A stretch of DNA of 38,723 nt from Lysobacteraceae bacterium (GCA_004297225.1 SCUI01000004.1:1-38723), one strand, 5' to 3'; shown: positions 1 through 8,225, counted from the stretch's first letter. Numbers and translations: made by a program. The notes: generated by a model from the letters alone, not told the origin.

Positions 1-168
1 CTGTTCGAGGCGGGCGCTCTGCAAGCCGATACGGCGTTGACCGGCGCGTTCGAGCAGGACGAGCACCTGGCCGACGTCGGCAGCGTGCGCGAGGCAATCG
101 AGGAAGCCCGCCAGGAAGCGCTGATCCGCCAGCAGGGCCGCGAGGCGGCCGCCGCCGAAGACCGCTAG
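1..168 (+). CDS. C-terminal end of an unidentified protein (partial)
   Basis: Frame 1 is open from the first base of the window to a TAG at 166-168, giving the last 55 residues of a protein whose start lies outside. The piece is acidic and Ala/Glu/Gln-rich, ends in AAAAEDR and looks helical. The run VREAIEEARQEALIRQQGRE could be a coiled coil. I recognise no domain and assign no function. It is treated as coding because the reading frame is uninterrupted and the next gene begins 64 bases later on the same strand. Confidence 0.6.
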   Translation: MFEAGALQADTALTGAFEQDEHLADVGSVREAIEEARQEALIRQQGREAAAAEDR

Positions 169-232
169 GCCGGGTTTTCCCTGGATGCGCCGCGTGTAGT
201 ATTTCCGGATCCCTTCCCCAAGCCGTCCGGAC

Positions 233-685
233 ATGCATCGATATTTCCTCGTGCTGGCGTTGGCCCTGGGCGCCTGTGGCGGCGAGCATGAGGAGGCCAC
301 CGATGATGCCGCGGTCTCCGTCGCTCCCTCGGACGTGGTGGCTGCAGAGCCGGTGGCCGCTCCCGCCGTCCCCGCTTCCCTTCCCGAATGGTTCCCCGGC
401 GACGTCTACCTGCCCGCGGACCATGAGGTAGCCGAGGTCATCGAGAGCGGCGGCGCACACGCGGTCGAACTGCAAACCGATGGCGAGGTGTTCGACCTTG
501 CGGAGCAGGCGCGGGCTGCGATGCTGGCCGCGGGCTGGACCGAGAACCACTATTCGCCGCTCGACACGCGCGGCGGCGCGAGCATGCACTACCGCAAGGG
601 CGAGCGCAGTGCGACCCTGGCAATGGCCTGGGGCGGCAACGGCCGGGTCCGGGTGATGTACAACTTCGCCACCGTGCCGCGCTGA
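233..685 (+). CDS. Small exported lipoprotein, unknown function
   Basis: This 150-residue protein starts with a short signal sequence ending in the lipobox LGAC, with Cys15 as the predicted lipidated residue, so it should be anchored in the cell envelope. An Ala/Val/Pro-rich linker (residues about 20-50) leads to a compact C-terminal domain. That domain runs from EWFPGDVYLP to the end and contains HYRKGERSATLAMAW, reminiscent of small periplasmic alpha/beta domains. I do not recognise the family. The gene is convergent with the thioredoxin gene that ends at 693. A TAGTAT -10-like element sits about 30 bases upstream of the ATG. Confidence 0.75.
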   Translation: MHRYFLVLALALGACGGEHEEATDDAAVSVAPSDVVAAEPVAAPAVPASLPEWFPGDVYLPADHEVAEVIESGGAHAVELQTDGEVFDLAEQARAAMLAAGWTENHYSPLDTRGGASMHYRKGERSATLAMAWGGNGRVRVMYNFATVPR

Positions 686-692
686 CCCTGTT

Positions 693-1208
693 TCACCACC
701 GCGCCAGCCACAGCCGCAACCGCAGCCCGTACTCGCTGGTCCAGCCGCTGGTGGCCAGGCGCATGCGGCCGTCGGAGACGATCGCGATGGTCGGGGTGAC
801 GGCCACGCCCAGTGCCTGGCTGATCCCGCCGTCGGGGTCGTTCACCACGGGGAAGGTGAGTCCGTGTTCGCGCATGTACGCATGCACTTGCGCGTCGTTG
901 CCGGACTGCATCGCCACCGAGACCACGCGCTGGCCGCTGCGGTGCAGGCGCTCGATGGCCGGCGAGGTGTGCCGGCAATACGGGCACCACTCCGCCCACA
1001 CGTAGAGCACGGTCGGCTGGCGCCGGGCCTGGAAATCCACCGGCGCGCCCTGCGTGGTGACGAGCTGCGCCGCCGACACCGCGCGCGCGTCCGGGGCGCG
1101 ATACCAGTCCAGCGCGGCCACGAACGCCAGCAACAGCAGGAGATTGATGGCAAGGCCACGCAGGCGCGTGGGCCAGCGGCGGCGTTCGGGGCGGGACGGG
1201 GCGTTCAT
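693..1208 (-). CDS. Membrane-anchored thioredoxin-like protein (TlpA/ScsD type)
   Basis: The 171-residue protein has a basic N-terminus (RPERRRWPTRLR), one membrane segment (about residues 18-35, INLLLLLAFVAAL) and a periplasmic thioredoxin fold. The active site is WAEWCPYCRH, a CPYC motif, followed by the cis-proline strand VTPTIAIV. This matches the TlpA/ResA/ScsD group of periplasmic thiol:disulfide proteins, where the CxxC reduces or oxidises partner cysteines. The partner cannot be read from the neighbours, which are an unrelated lipoprotein and an SDR gene. ScsD is suggested by the single anchor and the short size; this is inference. Confidence 0.85.
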   Translation of the reverse strand: MNAPSRPERRRWPTRLRGLAINLLLLLAFVAALDWYRAPDARAVSAAQLVTTQGAPVDFQARRQPTVLYVWAEWCPYCRHTSPAIERLHRSGQRVVSVAMQSGNDAQVHAYMREHGLTFPVVNDPDGGISQALGVAVTPTIAIVSDGRMRLATSGWTSEYGLRLRLWLARW

Positions 1209-1315
1209 GCGCCGCCAGTATCGGCCATTGCTTTCGTGCGTGCGCCACGCGATCGAAGCACATCGTCGGGCGAAGCGTCAAAATGACGCTCCGAACAGCC
1301 GCGATGGAGACCCCG

Positions 1316-2092
1316 ATGCCCGCTGCACTGGCTTTGACCGAACAAGTGGTGCTCGTCACCGGCGGTGCGCGCGGACTGGGCGCGGCGATCAGCCGTGCAT
1401 TCCTGCGCGAAGGCGCCCGGGTGGTGGTCAACTACCACCGCAGCCGCGACGCCGCGCTGTCGCTGCAGCAGGAGGTCGGACCCGAACGCGCGCTGGCGTT
1501 GCAAGCCGACGTGACCGATCCGGCCGCGGTGGCGGCGATGGTGGTCGCGGCACAGTCGCATTTCGGCACTGCGGTGACCACCGTCGTCAACAACGCGTTG
1601 GTCGACTTCGCGTTCGATGGCGACGCCCGCCCGCACGGGGAAACCATTGCCTGGGAGCGGTTCGAACGCCAGTTCGAAGGTAGCGTGCGTGGCGCGCTCA
1701 ATACCCTGAAGGCGGCGGTTCCCGGGATGCGCGCCCAGGGGCGGGGCCGGGTGATCAACATCGGCACCAACCTGGTCCAGAACCCGGTGGTGCCGTACCA
1801 CGACTACACCGCGTCGAAGGCGGCCCTGCTCGCGCTGACCCGGACCATGGCCGCCGACCTCGGGCCGGACGGGATCACGGTCAACATGGTCTCCGGCGGC
1901 CTGCTGCGGGTGACCGATGCCAGCGCGGCCACGCCGGACGCGGTGTTCGACTTCATCGCCCAGGCCACTCCGTTGCGACAGGTGACCACGCCGGAGGAGT
2001 TCGCCGACGCGATCGTGTTCTTCGCCTCGCCGTGGGCACGCGCGATCACCGGGCAGAACCTGGTGGTCGACGGGGGGCTGGTCAAGGACTGA
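1316..2092 (+). CDS. Short-chain dehydrogenase/reductase, 3-oxoacyl-ACP reductase-like
   Basis: A classical SDR of about 258 residues. It has the nucleotide-binding TGGARGLG motif near the N-terminus, an NNAL motif where NNAG is usual, and the catalytic YTASK (Tyr and Lys). The residue 13 positions before the Tyr, normally the catalytic Ser, is Thr in INIGTN. The C-terminal GQNLVVDGG is typical of FabG-like enzymes that use NADP(H). I chose the ATG at 1316 because GGAGA lies five bases before it; ATGs at 1283 and 1304 are also in frame. The substrate is unknown. It stands alone between a divergent thioredoxin gene and an exported phosphatase-family gene. Confidence 0.85.
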   Translation: MPAALALTEQVVLVTGGARGLGAAISRAFLREGARVVVNYHRSRDAALSLQQEVGPERALALQADVTDPAAVAAMVVAAQSHFGTAVTTVVNNALVDFAFDGDARPHGETIAWERFERQFEGSVRGALNTLKAAVPGMRAQGRGRVINIGTNLVQNPVVPYHDYTASKAALLALTRTMAADLGPDGITVNMVSGGLLRVTDASAATPDAVFDFIAQATPLRQVTTPEEFADAIVFFASPWARAITGQNLVVDGGLVKD

Positions 2093-2131
2093 CCGTCTTT
2101 CCTGAAGTTTGACTGGGGCCGGCGCGCGGGG

Positions 2132-2137
2132 CGTAAT
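2132..2137 (+). promoter_or_regulatory. -10-like hexamer abutting the EEP-family gene
   Basis: CGTAAT matches four of six -10 positions and ends six bases before the ATG at 2144. No Shine-Dalgarno sequence precedes that ATG, so a leaderless transcript is possible. Confidence 0.3.
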
Positions 2138-2143
2138 GGCCCG

Positions 2144-3001
2144 ATGAAATGGCTGTGGCTGGTCCTGCTGCTCGCGGGTTGCGCGATCACGTCGCCGGTG
2201 CGCGATGCCGGGCAGCCGTTGACGGTGATGACCTTCAACCTGCGCTTCGCCAGCCCGACGCCGCCGAACGCATGGGCCGTGCGCCGACCGCTGGTCCGCG
2301 AGTTGATCGAACGCCATGCGCCGGACCTGGTCGGCACCCAGGAAGGCGTTCATGCCCAGCTCACCGACATCCAGTCCGACTTGCCCGCCTATGCCTGGAT
2401 CGGAATAGGGCGCGATGGCGGCAGCCATGGCGAATTCATGGCGGTGTTCTATCGCCACGAGCGACTCGAGCCGCTGGAGTTCGATCATTTCTGGCTGTCC
2501 GACACGCCGGAAACGATCGCCTCCCGGTCATGGGGAAACCACTACAACCGCATGGTCACCTGGGTGCGATTCCGCGATCGCGCCAGCGGCTGCGAGTTCT
2601 ATGCCGTCAACACGCATTTCGACCACGAGGTGCAAGCCGCGCGCGAAATGAGCGCCGAATTGCTGCTCTCACGGGTGGCGCGCTTCGATCCGGCGCTCCC
2701 GGTGCTGCTGCTGGGCGACTTCAACGCCGCCGCCGGCGACAGTCCCACCTATCGCCGGCTCACCGCCAACGGCGCTTTCGTCGATACCTGGCGGGCCGCG
2801 CACGGTGCGGAACCGACGATCGGCACCTTCCACGATTTCAAGGGGATCGAAGGCGCGACGGATGGACGGATCGACTGGATCCTCAGCCGCGGGGCGGTCA
2901 GGACGCTCGCGACCGGGATCGTGACCGACGCGCGCGACGGCCAGTATCCGAGCGATCATTTCCCGGTCGTCGCGACGGTTGCATTCGACCACTGCCATTG
3001 A
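2144..3001 (+). CDS. Exported endonuclease/exonuclease/phosphatase family lipoprotein
   Basis: The 285-residue protein begins with MKWLWLVLLLAGC, a signal peptide with lipobox Cys13, so it is probably a periplasm-facing lipoprotein. The rest carries the full EEP metal and catalytic set in order: TFNLRF (Asn), GTQEG (Glu), VNTHFDH (His), LLLGDFNA (Asp and Asn), DWIL (Asp) and SDHFPV (Asp-His). Family members hydrolyse phosphodiester or phosphomonoester bonds in nucleic acids, sphingomyelin or inositol phosphates using Mg2+; the substrate here cannot be told. The stop at 3001 lies close to the start of the lysoplasmalogenase gene, so the two may be co-transcribed. Confidence 0.88.
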   Translation: MKWLWLVLLLAGCAITSPVRDAGQPLTVMTFNLRFASPTPPNAWAVRRPLVRELIERHAPDLVGTQEGVHAQLTDIQSDLPAYAWIGIGRDGGSHGEFMAVFYRHERLEPLEFDHFWLSDTPETIASRSWGNHYNRMVTWVRFRDRASGCEFYAVNTHFDHEVQAAREMSAELLLSRVARFDPALPVLLLGDFNAAAGDSPTYRRLTANGAFVDTWRAAHGAEPTIGTFHDFKGIEGATDGRIDWILSRGAVRTLATGIVTDARDGQYPSDHFPVVATVAFDHCH

Positions 3002-3008
3002 GCGGGAG

Positions 3009-3698
3009 ATGGGAACCTTGGACTATCGGCAAACCAATATCGCCATCGTGCTCGCCGTAGCGGCCGCGATCGTCGGCGCGCTGCTCGGCGGCCCGTGGAT
3101 CTGGCTGCATTACCTGTGCAAGCCGCTGGCAACGCTTCTGGTGCTGTCGCTCGCCGTGCGCGCCGTGCCGGCGCAGTCCCCTCGGTACCGCGCGGCGGTA
3201 GTGGTCGGCGTGGTGTTGTCGCTGGCCGGCGACGTGTTGCTGATGCTGCCGCAGGATCTGTTCGTCCCCGGGCTCGTCGCATTCCTGCTGGCGCACCTGT
3301 GCTTCATCGTGGCGTTCTTCCCGGGGGCGCGCTTGCCGGCGCGGCTGCTGGCGTTGTTGGTGTATGGCATCGTCGGCGCCGCCAACATGGCATTGCTGCT
3401 GCCGAAGATTCCGCCGCCGCTGCACGCGCCGGTGCTGGCCTACGTGGTGGTGCTTGTGGTCATGGCCAGCCTCGCGGCCGCCCGCGCCTGGTCCCTGCGT
3501 AATGACGCGACGCTGGCGCGGCCCGCCTTGCTCGCCGCGTGGGGCGGGGCGTTGTTCATCCTCAGCGACAGCCTGCTGGCCTGGGATCGCTTCGGCGGCG
3601 GCTTGCCGCTGTCGCCCCTGCTCGTATTGGCCAGCTACTACGCGGCGTTGTGGTGCATCGCGCGGTCCGTTGGCGTTCGCGAAGAAACAGTGCAATGA
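3009..3698 (+). CDS. Lysoplasmalogenase-like integral membrane protein (YhhN family)
   Basis: About 229 residues and almost entirely hydrophobic, with roughly seven or eight membrane segments. The sequence LSLAGDVLLMLP, with its conserved GD, and the downstream FILSDSLLAWDRF are characteristic of the YhhN/TMEM86 family. Eukaryotic members cleave the vinyl-ether bond of lysoplasmalogens; the bacterial role is less clear. The start is uncertain: ATG 3009, TTG 3018 and TTG 2979 are in frame, and I prefer 3009 because the first membrane segment follows directly. The stop overlaps the next start in an ATGA, implying coupled translation. Confidence 0.85.
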   Translation: MGTLDYRQTNIAIVLAVAAAIVGALLGGPWIWLHYLCKPLATLLVLSLAVRAVPAQSPRYRAAVVVGVVLSLAGDVLLMLPQDLFVPGLVAFLLAHLCFIVAFFPGARLPARLLALLVYGIVGAANMALLLPKIPPPLHAPVLAYVVVLVVMASLAAARAWSLRNDATLARPALLAAWGGALFILSDSLLAWDRFGGGLPLSPLLVLASYYAALWCIARSVGVREETVQ

Positions 3699-4258
3699 CC
3701 GTCCCCTTGCAATGCCGCTGCGGCCAGGTCAAGGGTGAAATCGAGCCCTCCGGCGCCTACGCCCGCGCCACCTGCTACTGCAACGACTGCCGCGCCTACG
3801 CGCAGTGGCTGGGTGTGCCCGGCTTGCTGGACGATGCCGGCGGCGTCGACGTCGTCGCCATGCCGCCTTCGCACCTGCGCTTCACCCGCGGGATGGAGCA
3901 AGTCGCCTGCATGTCCTGGAGCGAGCGCGGCATCCATCGCTGGTATGCCGCCTGCTGCCGCACGCCACTGGGCAACACGCCGCGCAATCCGAAGGTGCAT
4001 TACGTCGGCGTGTCCACCGCTTGCCTGGAAGGCGCGGGCGCAGCGGTGGAGCAGGCATTCGGTCCACCGCGGCGCTGCCTGGTCGCCACCGCCTCGGCCA
4101 CCGCGCCGGTGCGCAAGCGACCGCTCGGGACGGCCTGGGGCGTGGTGCGCGTGGTGGTCGGCCTGATGGGTGCGAGACTGCGCGGGCGCCGCGAGTCTCC
4201 GTTCCTCGACGCGGCCACCGGCAAGCCGATACGGGCGCCGCAAGTCGTGCGTCGATGA
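3695..4258 (+). CDS. GFA-like zinc protein (DUF6151 type)
   Basis: The 187-residue protein carries the Cys arrangement of the glutathione-dependent formaldehyde-activating (GFA/CENP-V) fold: CRCG near the N-terminus, then CYCNDC, and later AACCRTPLGN. In the family these bind structural and catalytic zinc. The overall pattern resembles the DUF6151 branch. Its start overlaps the stop of the lysoplasmalogenase gene (ATGA), so they are translated together. A C-terminal VVRVVVGLMGARLRGRRE is basic and amphipathic. A role in formaldehyde metabolism is not established for this branch. Confidence 0.75.
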   Translation: MTVPLQCRCGQVKGEIEPSGAYARATCYCNDCRAYAQWLGVPGLLDDAGGVDVVAMPPSHLRFTRGMEQVACMSWSERGIHRWYAACCRTPLGNTPRNPKVHYVGVSTACLEGAGAAVEQAFGPPRRCLVATASATAPVRKRPLGTAWGVVRVVVGLMGARLRGRRESPFLDAATGKPIRAPQVVRR

Positions 4259-4283
4259 GCCAGGCCCGCCCCGTCGCATGGGT

Positions 4284-5219
4284 TCAGCAATGGCACTGGC
4301 TGTGGTCGAGCACTTCATCCCAGTGCGGGGCCGGGCCGTAGGCCTCGGCGAAGAAGTCGATCGCGGCGCGCACCTTGGCGGGCACGTGGTGGCGGTGCGG
4401 ATAGCAGGCGTAGATGCCTTCCGCCGTGGGCGACCAGTCGGCAAACAGGCACTTGAGCCGGCCCGCGGCGAGTTCGTCGGCGACGAGGAAGCTGGGCATG
4501 CGCGCGATGCCCAGGCCTGCCAGCACGCTCTCGCGCAACGCCAGGTCCGAGTTCACCCGCACCGGTCCCTGCACGAGGACGGTGCGGTTGCCGCGCGCGC
4601 CGGTGAACTCCCAGCGCTGGCCGCACGGTCCCAGCGTGGTCAGGCAGGCGTGGTGCGCAAGGTCGTTGGGGTGCTGCGGCACGCCGCACGCGGCTAGATA
4701 GGCGGGGCTGGCGACGAGGATGCGCCGGCTCGTCGACAGGCGTCGGGCCACCAGGGATTCGTCCGCGGGTTCGCCCAGGCCCAGCAGCAGGTCATAGCCG
4801 CCGCCCACCATGTCGACCGCCGACTCGCGCAGCTCCAATTCGACTTCGATCTCGGGGTAAAGCGCTCGCAGGTGCGGCAGGCGGGGGGCAACCTGGACGA
4901 GGCCGAACGCAAGCGGCACCGCCAGTCGCAGGGTGCCGCGCGGAGTGGCCTGCAACTGGCCGAGATGCTGCTCGGCTTCGTCGGCCTGGGCGACGACCTC
5001 GCGGCAGTACGCGTGGAAGGTGTGGCCGGCCTCGGTGGCGGTGAGCTTGCGCGTGGTCCGGTGCAGCAACCGCACCTGCAGGTGCGCCTCGAGCCGGGCG
5101 ACCGCCTTGCTCACCGCGCCGGTCGACAGGCCCAGGTCGCGGCCGGCTGCGGAAAAACCGCCGCGCTCGAGCACCCGGGCGAAGACGGCCATGTCGGCCA
5201 GGCGATCGGTCAGGGACAT
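4284..5219 (-). CDS. LysR family transcriptional regulator
   Basis: A 311-residue LysR-type regulator. The N-terminal winged helix-turn-helix reads FARVLERGGFSAAGRDLGLS followed by GAVSKAVARLEAHLQVRLLHRTTR, and the remainder is the periplasmic-binding-like effector domain (RRILVASPAYLAACG, ALRESVLAGLGIARMPSFL). The overall type is the CrgA/DsdC-like branch. I chose the ATG at 5219 because MSLTDRLADMAVF is the usual family start; the frame stays open upstream but the sequence there is not LysR-like. It is divergent from the permease gene at 5353 and a symmetric LysR-type site lies between them, so it may control itself and that permease. The effector is unknown. Confidence 0.92.
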   Translation of the reverse strand: MSLTDRLADMAVFARVLERGGFSAAGRDLGLSTGAVSKAVARLEAHLQVRLLHRTTRKLTATEAGHTFHAYCREVVAQADEAEQHLGQLQATPRGTLRLAVPLAFGLVQVAPRLPHLRALYPEIEVELELRESAVDMVGGGYDLLLGLGEPADESLVARRLSTSRRILVASPAYLAACGVPQHPNDLAHHACLTTLGPCGQRWEFTGARGNRTVLVQGPVRVNSDLALRESVLAGLGIARMPSFLVADELAAGRLKCLFADWSPTAEGIYACYPHRHHVPAKVRAAIDFFAEAYGPAPHWDEVLDHSQCHC

Positions 5220-5264
5220 GGCGATCTCGTGCTCGGATGAAGTCGGGCGAGGATAGCAGCGTTT

Positions 5265-5285
5265 TTGGAAACAATCCTTGTCCAA
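5265..5285. promoter_or_regulatory. Candidate LysR operator (T-N11-A dyad)
   Basis: A perfect inverted repeat TTGGA-N11-TCCAA lies 46 bases upstream of the LysR start and 67 bases upstream of the divergent permease start. Its geometry matches the T-N11-A site of LysR regulators, with a second offset ACAA/TTGT pair inside. Binding is inferred from position and symmetry. Confidence 0.55.
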
Positions 5286-5352
5286 TCGGCAGGATTAACG
5301 GGCGTGGGTGCGGGATCTAGGATTTCCTCCATCGATCCCCGTGGAGTCACCG

Positions 5353-6405
5353 ATGAACGCCGTCGCCTGCTGTCCTCCTCCTGCCATCGGCTTTGCCGCC
5401 CGTGCCCGCAATGCATGGCGTCGCGCCGATGGCGCGGTCGTCGCCACGGTCTCGATCCTGCTCGCCATCGGATTGGTGGCGCCAAGGCAATTGGCCGACA
5501 CGCTGGTGTTCACCGGCGACAGCGCGCTCGGCATCGGGCCGTTCCTCGTCGTGTCCGTGCTCACCGCTGCATGGCTGCGCGCCGCAGGCGCCGATCGGCT
5601 GATAGGCCGCGCCTTTGTCGGCCATCCGGCGAAGGCGATCGTGTTCGCCTCCTTGCTCGCGGTCGTCGATCCATTCTGTTCCTGCGGCGTGATCCCGGTG
5701 ATCGCGGCGCTGTTGATGGCGGGCGTGCCGCTGGCGCCGGTGATGGCGTTCTGGGCGGCCTCGCCGATCATGGCGCCGGACATGTATTTCATCACCGCCG
5801 GCACGCTCGGCTTCGAGTTCGCGACCGCGAAGGCGATCGCGACGGTCGCGATCGGCCTCGCCGCTGGCGGCGCGACCTGGGCGCTGCAGCGCCTGCCGGC
5901 ATTCGCCAATCCGCTGCGCGCCATCGGGTGCAACGCCTGCGGCGGCGATCCGCTCGCCGCTGGCACCGTGCACTGGCGCTTCTGGCAGGAGCGCGAGCGG
6001 GTGGCCGGCTTCATCCGCAGCGCGGCGGGCAACGGCCTGTTCCTCGGCAAGTGGCTGGTGCTCGCTTTCGTGCTCGAGAGCCTGATGGTCGCGTGGCTGC
6101 CGGGTGAACTGCTCGCTGCGTGGGTCGGCGACAACACGTTCGCGATTCCGCTCGCCTCGCTGATCGGCGTGCCGGCCTATCTCAACGGATACGCGGCGGT
6201 GCCGGTGGTTGCCGGTCTCATCGACGGTGGCATGTCGCCCGGTGCTGCGCTGGCGTTCATGACCGCCGGTGCGATGACGAGCATTCCAGCCGCTCTGGCG
6301 GTGTACTCGCTGGTCAATCGCCGAGTCTTCACGCTGTACCTGGTGCTCGCGCTCGTGCTGTCCACCCTGGTTGGCTACGGTTACGCCGCCTGGCTTGCAC
6401 TCTAG
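5353..6405 (+). CDS. ArsP/DUF318-type permease
   Basis: The 350-residue integral membrane protein has about eight to ten hydrophobic segments. The signature VVDPFCSCGVIPVIAAL in the first third is the conserved Cys motif of the PF03773 permease family, which includes the ArsP trivalent organoarsenic exporter. A second Cys pair, CNACGGDP, falls in the central cytoplasmic loop, and a second half-repeat GVPAYLNGYAAVP follows. I chose ATG 5353, which has GGAG upstream and gives MNAVACCPPP, itself Cys-containing. It is divergent from a LysR gene with a dyad between them. The substrate could be an organoarsenical, another thiophilic metal or something else. Confidence 0.85.
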   Translation: MNAVACCPPPAIGFAARARNAWRRADGAVVATVSILLAIGLVAPRQLADTLVFTGDSALGIGPFLVVSVLTAAWLRAAGADRLIGRAFVGHPAKAIVFASLLAVVDPFCSCGVIPVIAALLMAGVPLAPVMAFWAASPIMAPDMYFITAGTLGFEFATAKAIATVAIGLAAGGATWALQRLPAFANPLRAIGCNACGGDPLAAGTVHWRFWQERERVAGFIRSAAGNGLFLGKWLVLAFVLESLMVAWLPGELLAAWVGDNTFAIPLASLIGVPAYLNGYAAVPVVAGLIDGGMSPGAALAFMTAGAMTSIPAALAVYSLVNRRVFTLYLVLALVLSTLVGYGYAAWLAL

Positions 6406-6480
6406 GGTCGCGGACGGCGGGATTGATCCGTAACCCGATCGGCGCTATGGGTAGACCCCCCCGACCGTCTGGAGCCCTCC

Positions 6481-7248
6481 ATCGGCTGGGCCAGTCCGCA
6501 GGCGATCGGCCTGGCGCTGCTCACGGTGGTGGCGGCGGTCGCGTTCTTCCGCATCGAATCCGGCAAGCGCGACGCGTTCGTCGACCTGGGGCTGTTCCGC
6601 AACCGGACCTACGCGGGCGCGACCCTGTCGAACTTCCTGATCAACGCCACCGTCGGCATGCAACTGGTCTCGCTGCAGCTGGTGCAGCTGGGCGGCGGCA
6701 TGAGCGCGCAGCAGGCGGGCATGCTGACCCTCGGCTATGCCATCGCGATCATCGCCTTCATCCGCTTCGGCGAGAAGCTGCTGCAGCGCTTCGGTCCGCG
6801 CAAGCCGATGCTGTGGGGTTGCATGATCACCGGCGTGGCGATCGCCTGCCTGATGCCGACCCAGGTGATGCTGGATTCCTACCGGGTGATCGCGGTGGTC
6901 GGCTACACGCTGTTCGGTTTGGGCCTGGCCTTCTATGCTACGCCGTCGACCGACGCGGCGCTGTCCAACCTGCCGATGGAACAATCCGGCGCCGGCGCGG
7001 GCCTCTACAAGATGGCCTCGTCGCTCGGCGCCGCGCTGGGCGTGGCGATTTCCGGGGCGATCTTCACCGCGCTCGGCGCCGGCGGCGGCGTGCGCTGGCT
7101 GGAAGGCGTGATCACCTTCCAGGGCCGGGTCGACAACGTGGCGGTGCGCGAGGCGGCGATGGTGGCGCTGGGCTTCAACCTGCTGATGGTGGTGGTCGCG
7201 ATCGCGTCGATCCTGCTGACGATCCCGGCCGGCAAGCGCGAACCGTGA
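6481..7248 (+). pseudogene. 5'-truncated DHA2-type MFS drug transporter
   Basis: From about 6481 the frame encodes only the second half of a 14-segment DHA2 (EmrB/QacA) transporter. It begins in the linker IGWASPQAIG, continues with the conserved DAFVDLGLFRNRTYA, and ends after the last two membrane segments. About seven hydrophobic segments remain. No start codon precedes the homology: the same frame meets a TGA at 6424, and the first in-frame GTG (6526) cuts into a membrane helix. The 75 bases between the permease stop and the homology hold nothing resembling the missing half in any frame. I read this as a deletion remnant. A half-size protein could still be made, but export activity is unlikely. 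Confidence 0.75.
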
Positions 7249-7293
7249 GCCGCGGGCGATAATGCAGCCACACGTTCTCCAGGTAGCCGCGCG

Positions 7294-7632
7294 ATGCCCG
7301 ATTTCCCCAGCTGTCCGCAGTGCGGCAGCGACCTGACCTATTCCGACGGCACCGGGCTGGCCTGCCCGGAGTGCGGCCACGAGTGGATGCCGGGCGAGGC
7401 GTCGGCCGCCAGCGAACCGCAGGTCCGCGACAGCAACGGCAACGCGCTGGCGCAAGGCGACACCGTCGTCGTCATCAAGGACCTGAAGGTGAAGGGCAGC
7501 TCGATCCCGCTCAAGCAGGGCAGCGTGATCCGCAACATTCGCCTGGTGGAAGGCGACGCCGAACACATCGAAGGCAACTCCGACAAGATCAAGGGCCTCG
7601 TGCTGAAGACCTGCTTCCTGCGCAAGGCCTAG
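7294..7632 (+). CDS. yjdM: Zinc-ribbon protein YjdM (PhnA-like)
   Basis: The 112-residue protein is near-canonical for the YjdM/PhnA family. It has an N-terminal zinc ribbon with two CxxC knuckles (CPQCGSDL and CPECGHEW) and a C-terminal KOW-like beta domain (DTVVVIKDLKVKGSS, KIKGLVLKTCFLRK). The old name alkylphosphonate-uptake protein comes from gene position in E. coli; the biochemical role is not settled. Length matches the family (about 111). A GATAAT -10-like hexamer is about 30 bases upstream. The DUF3228 gene starts eight bases after the stop, so the two are probably co-transcribed. Confidence 0.93.
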   Translation: MPDFPSCPQCGSDLTYSDGTGLACPECGHEWMPGEASAASEPQVRDSNGNALAQGDTVVVIKDLKVKGSSIPLKQGSVIRNIRLVEGDAEHIEGNSDKIKGLVLKTCFLRKA

Positions 7633-7639
7633 TGCGCGC

Positions 7640-8194
7640 ATGTCCATCTTCCTCACCGACTTCGCCCGGACCCGGCTGTTCCGCCCGAACCGCCGCAACA
7701 CCATCCAGGACATCACCCCGGAGCAGTTCGAAAGGCACCTCAACGACACGCCGCCGTTGAAGGTCCTCGACGGCTACGCGCCGTTCTGCAAGCTGCACGT
7801 GCATCGCAACTGGACTTCCACGCGCTGCCTGGCGGTGCCGATCACCAGCGACAACCGGCACCTGCTGCGTTCGGACTACGAGGCGCGCACGCCCGACGAA
7901 CTGGCCGTGCTGGTGCGCTGGTTCGAAGGCCTGGAGCCGCCGGTCGCCGAATACCTGGTCGTGATCCTCTACGACCGCGAACAGCTGGCGAAGGAGGGCA
8001 CGCCCATCGACGCCGATTGGGGCGTGGTCGGTTGCATGTACACGATGGAGCCGGAGGAGACGCCGATGGCCCCCATCACCATGCTGCGCAACGCACTGGG
8101 CGTGGAGGAGGGCGGGTCCGGCGTGCCGATCGACCGCGAGGCCTACCGCCGCAGCGTGGAGTTCTGGCGCACGCACGCCAACTGGCGCGGCTAG
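7640..8194 (+). CDS. DUF3228 family protein
   Basis: The 184-residue soluble protein matches the DUF3228 family by its overall pattern: FARTRLFRPNRRNTI at the N-terminus, KLHVHRNWTSTRCLAV, and WGVVGCMYTMEPEETPMAPI in the second half. The family is widespread but has no assigned function. No signal peptide or membrane segment is present, so it is probably cytoplasmic. It begins eight bases after yjdM and likely shares that promoter. The next gene has its own regulatory palindrome, so the transcription unit probably ends here. Confidence 0.85.
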   Translation: MSIFLTDFARTRLFRPNRRNTIQDITPEQFERHLNDTPPLKVLDGYAPFCKLHVHRNWTSTRCLAVPITSDNRHLLRSDYEARTPDELAVLVRWFEGLEPPVAEYLVVILYDREQLAKEGTPIDADWGVVGCMYTMEPEETPMAPITMLRNALGVEEGGSGVPIDREAYRRSVEFWRTHANWRG

Positions 8195-8211
8195 GGCGGA
8201 AAGGCGGTGGA

Positions 8212-8225
8212 TTGACCCGGGTCAA
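8212..8225 (+). promoter_or_regulatory. Crp/Fnr-type palindrome upstream of the cupin gene
   Basis: TTGACCCGGGTCAA is a perfect 14-base palindrome in the gap between the DUF3228 stop and the cupin start, 52 bases before the ATG. Its TTGA-N6-TCAA core is that of Fnr/FixK/Dnr-family regulators. Two near copies lie at 17284 and 35716. A position of -41.5 would put the transcript start near 8260, but I see no good -10 there. Confidence 0.6.

Noticed and set aside
6461..6467. Run of seven Cs as a frameshift in the drug-transporter gene
   Set aside because: No frame upstream encodes the missing N-terminal half, so a frameshift cannot explain the truncation.
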